DNA of 34,244 nucleotides from Chitinophagaceae bacterium (GTDB taxonomy: Bacteria; Bacteroidota; Bacteroidia; Chitinophagales; Chitinophagaceae): the NCBI GenBank assembly GCA_025923075.1, contig JAICGN010000038.1, positions 1 through 34,244 on the forward strand, written 5' to 3'. The position numbers were made by a program, and so were the translations under genes. Positions 17,372 to 24,181 of this stretch are shown here, one piece after another; the first letter of the stretch is position 1, and each line of letters begins with the position of its first letter. The notes under the pieces were generated by a model. The model did no database searches. It was given only the letters and a program-made list of their open reading frames with translations, and was not told where the DNA came from.

Positions 17372-18541
17372 ATGCTCTCATCAACATCAGCAGAAATTTT
17401 AAAAAGTTTACCAAAGGACCTGTCTATTATTCAGGATAAAATATATAGTGGCGAAAGAATAACTGAAGAGGAAGGATTGCTACTTTTCGAAAGAGGATCT
17501 CTCTCCTTTCTTGGTTCACTTGGTAATTATGTCCGGGAAAAAAAACACGGGGACATTACTTATTTCAACAGAAATTTTCATATTGAGCCTACCAATGTTT
17601 GTGTTTTCACTTGCAACTTTTGCAGCTATAGCCGCGTGTATGCAAATCGTGATGAGGGTTGGGAGCTTTCGGCTGAGCAAATGATGCATATGGTGAAAAA
17701 ATATGACGGGCAGCCGGTAACAGAAGTACATATTGTGGGTGGCGTTCATCCGAAAATGAATTTAGAATTCTTCGCAGAGCTATTAAGAAAAATCAAGGAA
17801 CACAGGCCGTCATTACACATTAAAGCGTTTACAGCTGTCGAACTTGACTACATGTTTCGCAAAGCAAAAAAGACAAATGAGGAGGGGTTGAACTATTTAA
17901 AAAATGCCGGACTTGATTCATTACCCGGCGGCGGTGCGGAAATTTTCCATTCGGAAATACGTGAAAGAATTTGTGCTGATAAAGTCGACGCAGAAGGTTG
18001 GTTGAATATTCATGAAGCAGCACATAAGCTCGGAATGCATAGCAATGCTACGATGCTGTATGGTCATATCGAAAATTATTACCACCGTATTGATCATATG
18101 AGTCGTTTGAGAAAACTCCAGGATAAAACTGGTGGCTTTAACACATTCATCCCGCTAAAATTCCGGAATAAGGATAACGATATGAGCCATGTCAATGAAA
18201 GCAGCATTGTAGAAGATATGAAGATGTACGCAGTAGCCCGTATTTATATGGACAATTTCCCTCATCTGAAAGCCTACTGGCCAATGCTGGGTCGGCAAAA
18301 TGCACAGCTAAGTTTGTCATTTGGCGTGAATGATATTGACGGGACTATTGATGATACTACAAAGATTTATAGCATGGCCGGCGCAGAAGAACAGAATCCT
18401 TCCATGACAACAGCGGAGTTAGTTGCATTAATAAAGCAGGTAAAGCGCAAACCAGTTGAAAGAGGAACATTATATAATGTGATAAAAGATTATTCAGTGA
18501 TTGATATAAAAGAGGTTGACTTAAATACGGCACTGAATTAA
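17372..18541 (+). CDS. mqnE: Aminofutalosine synthase (radical SAM), menaquinone biosynthesis
   Basis: MqnE joins 3-[(1-carboxyvinyl)oxy]benzoate to the SAM-derived adenosyl radical to make aminofutalosine, early in the futalosine pathway to menaquinone. The radical-SAM motif CVFTCNFC places the [4Fe-4S] ligands at Cys77, Cys81 and Cys84, followed by SYSRVY. Other family features are EVHIVGGVHPKM, GLDSLPGGGAEIF, AHKLGMHSNATMLYGH, FIPLKFRN and LSFGVNDIDGTID. Length 389 aa is normal. The related dehypoxanthinyl futalosine cyclase MqnC also has a radical-SAM core, but the N-terminal layout and the GGGAEIF/CADK region favour MqnE. No other menaquinone genes are adjacent. A terminator upstream and a promoter candidate suggest its own transcript. 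Confidence 0.92.
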   Translation: MLSSTSAEILKSLPKDLSIIQDKIYSGERITEEEGLLLFERGSLSFLGSLGNYVREKKHGDITYFNRNFHIEPTNVCVFTCNFCSYSRVYANRDEGWELSAEQMMHMVKKYDGQPVTEVHIVGGVHPKMNLEFFAELLRKIKEHRPSLHIKAFTAVELDYMFRKAKKTNEEGLNYLKNAGLDSLPGGGAEIFHSEIRERICADKVDAEGWLNIHEAAHKLGMHSNATMLYGHIENYYHRIDHMSRLRKLQDKTGGFNTFIPLKFRNKDNDMSHVNESSIVEDMKMYAVARIYMDNFPHLKAYWPMLGRQNAQLSLSFGVNDIDGTIDDTTKIYSMAGAEEQNPSMTTAELVALIKQVKRKPVERGTLYNVIKDYSVIDIKEVDLNTALN

Positions 18542-18682
18542 CGCTGGCGAAAAAAGTTAAAGCACTGATTAATTGTTTAGCCTTTAATCCTCTTCCCCTC
18601 CCATAAAATAACTCTCGTCATGTTTTTTTTATGCTAGTTTACTCTATCTTCATAAGTCACAACCCTGCTTAAAGAAAACGAC

Positions 18683-20191
18683 ATGCAAGTACTTTCCAAA
18701 ACGAAAACCGGTATCAACGGCCTGGATGAGATAACTATGGGCGGGTTGCCCAAAGGAAGACCCACACTGATTTGTGGTGGACCCGGCTGCGGCAAAACAT
18801 TAATGGCCCTTGAGTTTATTGTTAAGGGAGCAACATTGTATAATGAGCCCGGTGTCTTTATGGCTTTTGAGGAAAAAGCCGGGGAGTTGACCACCAATGT
18901 AGCCTCATTAGGATTTGACCTCGACAAGCTACAAAAAAATAAAAAGCTTAGAATTGATCACGTACATATTGACCGTACTGAAGTTGAAGAAACTGGTGAA
19001 TATGATTTGAACGGCCTTTTTATCAGGCTCGACCATGCAATTAATAGTATCGGTGCTAAAAGAGTTGTACTGGATACAATCGAAAATCTTTTTGCCGGCC
19101 TAACGAATCAGGCAATCCTGCGGGCCGAATTAAGACGATTGTTCCAATGGCTGAAAGATAAGGGAGTAACCGCTATCATCACCGGCGAAAAAGGACAGGG
19201 AACATTAACACGCCATGGCCTGGAAGAATATGTTTCTGACTGCGTCATCTTTTTAGATCATCGTATCGTTAACCAGGTATCTACAAGAAGATTGAAGGTC
19301 ATAAAATACAGAGGCTCGCTTCATGGCACGAATGAGTATCCGTTTTTAATTGATGAAGAAGGTATAACCATTTTACCGGTAACATCCCTGAAGCTGGATA
19401 AAAATGTATCCGCAAAAAGAATTTCAACTGGTATTCCGTCTCTTGACGAAATGTTTGGCGGCAAGGGTTTTTTCAAAGGCAGCAGCATTTTAGTATCAGG
19501 CAGTGCCGGGACCGGCAAAACAAGCATCGCCGGCTCTTTTGCGAATGCGACCTGCATGCGGAAGGAAAAATGTATGTTCTTTGCTTTTGAAGAATCTCCG
19601 CAACAGATCATTCGCAATATGAAATCAATAGGCCTGGATCTTAATAAACATGTAAAGAAAGGATTATTAGAATTTCATTCGTTCCGTCCGGGGTTATATG
19701 GACTTGAAATGCATTTAGCCCGAATGTATAAATTGATAAAAAATTTTAACCCATCAGTGGTTGTTCTTGACCCGGTCACAAATTTTGTAAGTGTCGGTTT
19801 ACTTACCGAAGTAAATGCGATGTTGCTTAGGTTGATCGATGGCATGCAAAATGCAGGCATTACACTTATGCTAACGGCTTTGAATAGTGGTACAACAGAA
19901 CATATTGATGAAAATGTATCGTCCTTAGTGGATACCTGGATCCTGGTAAGAGACATTGAATGCGACGGAGAACGCAATCGTGGCATATATATAATGAAGT
20001 CGCGGGGAATGAAACATAGCAATGAGGTCAGGGAATTCATCATTAGTTCGAGGGGACTTGACCTTGTAGACGTTTACAGAAGTAGCGAAGGCGTGCTTAT
20101 AGGAGCTGCAAGAAAAGCGAGACAAAAGCAGGAAGGTGTCCGGACAGGACAGAATGGAAATGGTCAATATAGGGCACGAATTAAAAAGTAA
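18683..20191 (+). CDS. kaiC: KaiC-like two-domain ATPase/autokinase
   Basis: A KaiC-family protein with two RecA-like domains, the core ATPase of Kai oscillators and of Kai-like stress systems. CI domain: Walker A GGPGCGKT at 32-39 and catalytic Glu pair 63-64 (FEEKAGEL). CII domain: Walker A GSAGTGKT at 273-280 and Glu pair 303-304 (AFEESPQQIIRNMKSIGLDL). The segment VSSLVDT (412-418) aligns with cyanobacterial ISTITDT, so Ser413 and Ser414 sit where Ser431 and Thr432 are phosphorylated. The later RGMKHSNEVREF and ISSRGLDLVDVY match the CII end. Length 502 aa is close to S. elongatus KaiC (519). It leads a four-gene operon; kaiB follows after 9 bases. No kaiA is present. Whether it oscillates or senses energy state cannot be read from the sequence. 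Confidence 0.96.
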   Translation: MQVLSKTKTGINGLDEITMGGLPKGRPTLICGGPGCGKTLMALEFIVKGATLYNEPGVFMAFEEKAGELTTNVASLGFDLDKLQKNKKLRIDHVHIDRTEVEETGEYDLNGLFIRLDHAINSIGAKRVVLDTIENLFAGLTNQAILRAELRRLFQWLKDKGVTAIITGEKGQGTLTRHGLEEYVSDCVIFLDHRIVNQVSTRRLKVIKYRGSLHGTNEYPFLIDEEGITILPVTSLKLDKNVSAKRISTGIPSLDEMFGGKGFFKGSSILVSGSAGTGKTSIAGSFANATCMRKEKCMFFAFEESPQQIIRNMKSIGLDLNKHVKKGLLEFHSFRPGLYGLEMHLARMYKLIKNFNPSVVVLDPVTNFVSVGLLTEVNAMLLRLIDGMQNAGITLMLTALNSGTTEHIDENVSSLVDTWILVRDIECDGERNRGIYIMKSRGMKHSNEVREFIISSRGLDLVDVYRSSEGVLIGAARKARQKQEGVRTGQNGNGQYRARIKK

Positions 20192-20200
20192 GGAACCGTT

Positions 20201-20497
20201 ATGGCAAAGCAGGAAAAAAAATGGGAATTGCGTTTGTATGTAGCAGGTAAAACACCAAAGTCTGTTACGGCATTAAATAACCTTAAAAAATATTGCGAGA
20301 CGCATTTAAGAGGCCAGTACAAAATTGAAGTAATTGATCTTTTGAAAAAACCACAGCTGGCAGAGGGTGACCAAATCTTTGCAATTCCTACTTTGGTACG
20401 AAAAGTGCCTGAACCTATACGTAAGATCATCGGAGATCTTTCTAATGAAGAAAAAGTACTGGTGGGTTTAAATATCCGCACATTAAATGAAGTATAA
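20201..20497 (+). CDS. kaiB: KaiB (first copy, canonical)
   Basis: A 98-residue KaiB, the thioredoxin-like fold-switching partner that binds the KaiC CI ring. It tracks cyanobacterial KaiB closely: [16 protein letters not shown] at the start, [16 protein letters not shown] in the middle, [12 protein letters not shown], and [19 protein letters not shown] at the end. The proline-rich switch region ([11 protein letters not shown]) is intact. It starts 9 bases after the kaiC stop and its stop overlaps the next ATG (TAATG), pointing to coupled translation with the second copy. It lacks the acidic C-terminal tail of cyanobacterial KaiB, as many short homologues do. Confidence 0.95.
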   Translation: MAKQEKKWELRLYVAGKTPKSVTALNNLKKYCETHLRGQYKIEVIDLLKKPQLAEGDQIFAIPTLVRKVPEPIRKIIGDLSNEEKVLVGLNIRTLNEV

Positions 20498-20811
20498 TGA
20501 AAAAAACTACGGGGTCTTCGTTTGAGGAAAACAGCAACGGCGTTGATCCTTATGTTTTCAGGCTTTATATAACGGGGGCTTCCCCCAATTCGTCAAGGGC
20601 CATTATTAACCTCAAGGCATTTTGTGAAAAATACCTGGGAAATCATTACGAATTACAAGTAATTGATGTTTACCAGCAACCTCAGATAGCAAAAAGTGTG
20701 GACATTTTTGCACTTCCACTGCTTATAAAAAAATCACCCTTGCCCGAAAGAAGATTAATCGGCGATATGTCAAACAGCGATAAACTATTAAAAAGTCTGA
20801 ATCTAACATAA
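20497..20811 (+). CDS. KaiB-like protein (second, divergent copy)
   Basis: A second, clearly different KaiB-fold protein of 104 residues. It has an extra N-terminal tail of about 18 residues ([18 protein letters not shown]) before the KaiB core FRLYITGASPNSSRAI. The middle VIDVYQQPQIAKSVDIFALP is conserved, but the switch segment reads ALPLLIKKSPLPERRLIGD and the end is GDMSNSDKLLKSLNLT, without the canonical E-K-V-L-x-G-L. Its ATG overlaps the first kaiB stop by one base. Paired, diverged kaiB copies suggest division of labour, for example one binding KaiC and the other the kinase; that is inference. Confidence 0.92.
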   Translation: MKKTTGSSFEENSNGVDPYVFRLYITGASPNSSRAIINLKAFCEKYLGNHYELQVIDVYQQPQIAKSVDIFALPLLIKKSPLPERRLIGDMSNSDKLLKSLNLT

Positions 20812-20818
20812 CCACGTA

Positions 20819-22480
20819 ATGGTATCAGTGAAATCATACGAAGCATTGCAAGCTGAACTTGAAAAACTTCAATTACAATTGCAGGAAGCAAATGAGACCA
20901 TTGACGCAATCCGCAGCGGTGAAGTGGATGCTTTAGTAGTAAACAACGGGAAAGAACACCAACTGTATACGTTAAAAAGCGCTGACCAGACTTACCGGGT
21001 CTTCATTGAAAAAATGAAAGAAGGAGCGGTAACATTAAACCGTGACGGACTTATTTTATATAGTAATTCGCAATTTGCTACGATGGTAGATATGCCATTG
21101 GCAAAAGTTATCGGACTGCCCATAACTGATTTTATTCCTGATAAATTTCAGCGTGCTTTCCAGGAGATCTTTGAAGAAGGATGGGAATCAGATAGTAAGG
21201 GTGAGATCTCCTTAAAAAATAAGGACAATCAGTTAGTTCCTTTCTTATTATCTGTTACCTCACTGGAATTAGATGACGGTTCTGCATTGAGTATTATCTT
21301 AACTGATATGACGGCGCAAAAGGAGAATGAACAGCAATTAAAATCAAAGAATGAACAACTGGAACAAGCGAGGCTTGTAATGGCAAAAATGAATGAAGAG
21401 TTGGAAGATATTGTCAGGATCAGAACAAAGGATCTATTGGTAAGCAGGGAACACTTTAGGTTTTTAGCGGATAACATACCGGTGATTGTTTGGACAACGG
21501 ATGGAAACGGGCAAGCGGATTATTTTAATAAACAATGGTATGAATATACCGGGCTTGATTTTGACAGATCAAGAGGTTTGGGATCACAACAGGTATTGCA
21601 TCCCGATGATTTAATACAAACGGCAAAAGCATGGACCGAAGCACTTACAAAGCAAGCTTCCTTTCAGTTTGAATACAGGATCAAAAGGGCATCAGACGGT
21701 CAGTACAGGTGGCACCTGGGAAAAGGGGAACCTTTCAAAGATGAAACCGGGAACCTGATAGCCTGGTTTGGTACATCTACAGATATCGAAGACCAAAAAA
21801 AGGAAATTGAAAAGAAAGACGAATTTATTGGTGTAGCAAGTCATGAATTAAAAACCCCACTTACCAGTCTGAAGGGATACGTCCAATTGATCGGGCAGGC
21901 AGAACTACCTGAACCAGTAAGGCTATACATCGAAAAAGCGAATTCATCACTTAATAAATTGCAACACCTGATCAACGACCTATTGGATGTAAGTAAGATA
22001 AAAGCAGGCCGGTTAAAATTTGATACAACAATTTTTGACCTTAGTGAATTGATTAAACAGTGTATCGAAAATTGCAGGTACATCTATCCATCTCATAAAT
22101 TAACAGAGGAGCTTGAACAAACTATAATGATCAATGGAAACGAAGAACGGTTGGAACAGGTGTTGATGAACCTCATAAATAACGCTGTGAAATATTCCAA
22201 CGGTAATAAAGAGATCATAGTCAGGGCTGAAAAAGACAATACTACCGCGACCGTTTCTATAATTGATTTTGGAATCGGCTTATCGTCTGAAGATCAGGAA
22301 AAAATATTTGACAGGTTCTTTAGAGTAGAAAACAATGAAGTTTATATTCCCGGTCTGGGCATGGGTCTTTATATATCGGCAGGTATCATAAAGGAACATA
22401 ACGGCGCCTTATCTGTACGAAGTAAATTGAAAGAAGGCTCTGTTTTTTCTTTTTCATTACCGCTGGCGGAGGCGCGCTAA
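20819..22480 (+). CDS. PAS-PAS sensor histidine kinase of the Kai operon
   Basis: A 553-residue soluble histidine kinase, no transmembrane segment seen. Order: coiled coil at about 5-30 leading into ETIDAIRSGEVDALVV (26-41); PAS domain about 58-165; coiled coil about 168-208; second PAS plus PAC about 211-322 (ending FGTSTDIEDQKKEIE); HisKA with phospho-acceptor His342 (ASHELKTPLTSLKGY); HATPase with N-box NLINNAVKYS (451-460), DFGIGLS (G1) and GLGMGLYIS (G2). From memory, the 'ETL-x-AIRSGEVDALVV' segment recurs in kinases beside bacterial kaiBC loci. Unlike cyanobacterial SasA it has no KaiB-like sensor domain. It starts 7 bases after the second kaiB stop and closes the operon; no response regulator is adjacent. 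Confidence 0.94.
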   Translation: MVSVKSYEALQAELEKLQLQLQEANETIDAIRSGEVDALVVNNGKEHQLYTLKSADQTYRVFIEKMKEGAVTLNRDGLILYSNSQFATMVDMPLAKVIGLPITDFIPDKFQRAFQEIFEEGWESDSKGEISLKNKDNQLVPFLLSVTSLELDDGSALSIILTDMTAQKENEQQLKSKNEQLEQARLVMAKMNEELEDIVRIRTKDLLVSREHFRFLADNIPVIVWTTDGNGQADYFNKQWYEYTGLDFDRSRGLGSQQVLHPDDLIQTAKAWTEALTKQASFQFEYRIKRASDGQYRWHLGKGEPFKDETGNLIAWFGTSTDIEDQKKEIEKKDEFIGVASHELKTPLTSLKGYVQLIGQAELPEPVRLYIEKANSSLNKLQHLINDLLDVSKIKAGRLKFDTTIFDLSELIKQCIENCRYIYPSHKLTEELEQTIMINGNEERLEQVLMNLINNAVKYSNGNKEIIVRAEKDNTTATVSIIDFGIGLSSEDQEKIFDRFFRVENNEVYIPGLGMGLYISAGIIKEHNGALSVRSKLKEGSVFSFSLPLAEAR

Positions 22481-22762
22481 CAATTAATTGTTCATTACGA
22501 GTGTAAAAAACTCACGCTGGATGTTCACACATCGTTACACTCACCTGCAATCAGCTTACAAACGTGCAAATGACACCACAGAATGAAAAATTAAATTTTC
22601 CGCTCACGGTTGCGCATGCCGTCTGAAAAAAATATTTCCGAGTTAGATAAAATTACATTCTGGTGATTCTAAATTTCTTATTAATAACGAATTTTACCTC
22701 TCTCAAAACGTAACCCAAAGAATTCACTTAACAATATTTTAGGCATAATTATCGCGGACAAA

Positions 22763-22960
22763 ATGAACATGAAAAAGAAAATAAAAAGATCAAAATTGGT
22801 GAAAGTCTTGAGGACGCTAAAAATCGATAGCATAGCTCCTTTTAAAGAGAAGCCTTCTGACTTAATTAATAAAGACAAGAAAAATGAGATGGATGCGTCT
22901 GAGCTTTTTTCTTTTTTTACTGCAGATATAATAAAGGAAGACGTCGAGTTCGTTCGCTGA
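22763..22960 (+). CDS. Small lysine-rich hypothetical protein
   Basis: A possible 65-residue basic/acidic protein: it begins MNMKKKIKRSKLVKVLRTLK and ends ELFSFFTADIIKEDVEFVR. The codon pattern and amphipathic composition look protein-like, and its TGA stop abuts the stop of the convergent GH1 gene. I do not recognise a family. A longer minus-strand frame over the same bases (22681-22986) is Ser/Phe-rich, starts in no sensible context and overlaps the GH1 end, so I judge it a shadow. No ribosome site or promoter decides the matter. Confidence 0.4.
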   Translation: MNMKKKIKRSKLVKVLRTLKIDSIAPFKEKPSDLINKDKKNEMDASELFSFFTADIIKEDVEFVR

Positions 22961-24169
22961 TCACCAGTTGTCGAAAACAAGCCCAAAGCTTTCAGTATTT
23001 AATATTTCCTTCCAATTTTCAATCAACGTTTTATAAGCCTCGCCAACAGGCATTATATTCCGGTCAAGGTCAAATAATCCTAACTCATTCACGATCCCTG
23101 CATCATTGCGTAAAGCGGAGTCCCAGTCAACCTGGTGACATAAGCTATACCAGGTAAAACCATTTATCGGAATACCATCGTGTTTCAACCGGTGAACATT
23201 AGCCCATTGTTTCAACAACCATTCCTTTGACGCCGGCATTTTGATGTTGGTTTCGGTATGCATAATTGGAAGCTTATACCGCTTATAGTATTGATTCGTG
23301 ATCACGTAATACCCAAATATCTCGCCGGCTGCCTGCGTATGCCCATTAGGAAAAACCAAATGTTCATTCGTGACATAATAATCATTTCCCATGATGCATT
23401 TAGCCTTTACCTGGTTTCTGGTAAACCAATAATACTCATCACTCGTCATTCCGTTTGCGCGCAGGTACTCATACATGGTAACATTTAACGGATAACCATA
23501 TGTGAGATCCAGGGAAAGAAATCTTTTTTGATTGAGAAACCGCGCTAATGGCACAGCCAAAGGATCCATTGCATGAAAATATTCTGACGATTCACTTTGT
23601 ATAAATGTTGCGTCCGGCTGAACCTGCAGAATAGCATGCATTGACATCACATTTGCTTTGCACAAATGTTTTAAAGCCGTAACAAACGCTTTGTCTGATT
23701 TTAATCTCTCATTCCACCAACCATATTGCGCTGAAAACATCGCCGCGATAAATATTTCGTTGACCGGTGTATATAGTTGCAGATCTGGATATCTTTCTGC
23801 AAATGCTTTTGAAAATTCAGCGAAGTAGTATGGGAAATCCGGGTTTTGAAAATTCCCTAACCAATCCGGAACACCAAAATGACAGAGGTCCACGATCGGC
23901 GTGATATGTAATTGTTTTAAGTAATTTAAAGTTTCATCGGAGAAAGACCAGTCATATTTTCCCGGGCCGAGATGAGTTTTATAATACGGCGGGCCGAAAC
24001 GCAAAAATTCGATCCCTATTTCTTTAACCAATTCAAAGTCCGTTTTCCAATACTTGTAATGTCCTGTCTTTTCCATCTCGTCAACCCGTTTGGTTGAGCC
24101 ATTCGGTAATAGGATTGTTGGATAACTATTTTCTATCCCTGTTGCAAACATGAATTTATTTCCGGCCAT
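22961..24169 (-). CDS. GH1-like glycosidase, cytoplasmic
   Basis: A 402-residue glycoside hydrolase family 1-like TIM barrel with no signal peptide. The acid/base segment is TPVNEI (Glu138) and the nucleophile segment is IMHTETN (Glu306), so both catalytic glutamates are kept although the usual 'NEP' and 'TENG' are modified. Barrel strands include GIEFLRFGPPYY, ITPIVDLCHFGVPDWL and INGFTWYSLCHQVDWDSAL. It is 50-70 residues shorter than common beta-glucosidases. It begins 12 bases after the GH1-RmlD fusion gene and shares its operon with a UDP-galactopyranose mutase and a glycosyltransferase. Its cytoplasmic location beside biosynthetic genes suggests glycan trimming or transglycosylation rather than nutrient use; this is inference. 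Confidence 0.85.
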   Translation of the reverse strand: MAGNKFMFATGIENSYPTILLPNGSTKRVDEMEKTGHYKYWKTDFELVKEIGIEFLRFGPPYYKTHLGPGKYDWSFSDETLNYLKQLHITPIVDLCHFGVPDWLGNFQNPDFPYYFAEFSKAFAERYPDLQLYTPVNEIFIAAMFSAQYGWWNERLKSDKAFVTALKHLCKANVMSMHAILQVQPDATFIQSESSEYFHAMDPLAVPLARFLNQKRFLSLDLTYGYPLNVTMYEYLRANGMTSDEYYWFTRNQVKAKCIMGNDYYVTNEHLVFPNGHTQAAGEIFGYYVITNQYYKRYKLPIMHTETNIKMPASKEWLLKQWANVHRLKHDGIPINGFTWYSLCHQVDWDSALRNDAGIVNELGLFDLDRNIMPVGEAYKTLIENWKEILNTESFGLVFDNW

Positions 24170-24181
24170 ATAAAATAACGT

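Noticed and set aside
22681-22986. 101-codon minus-strand frame opposite the small Lys-rich gene
   Set aside because: It is Ser/Phe-rich, overlaps the GH1 3' end and reads as the shadow of the plus-strand frame.
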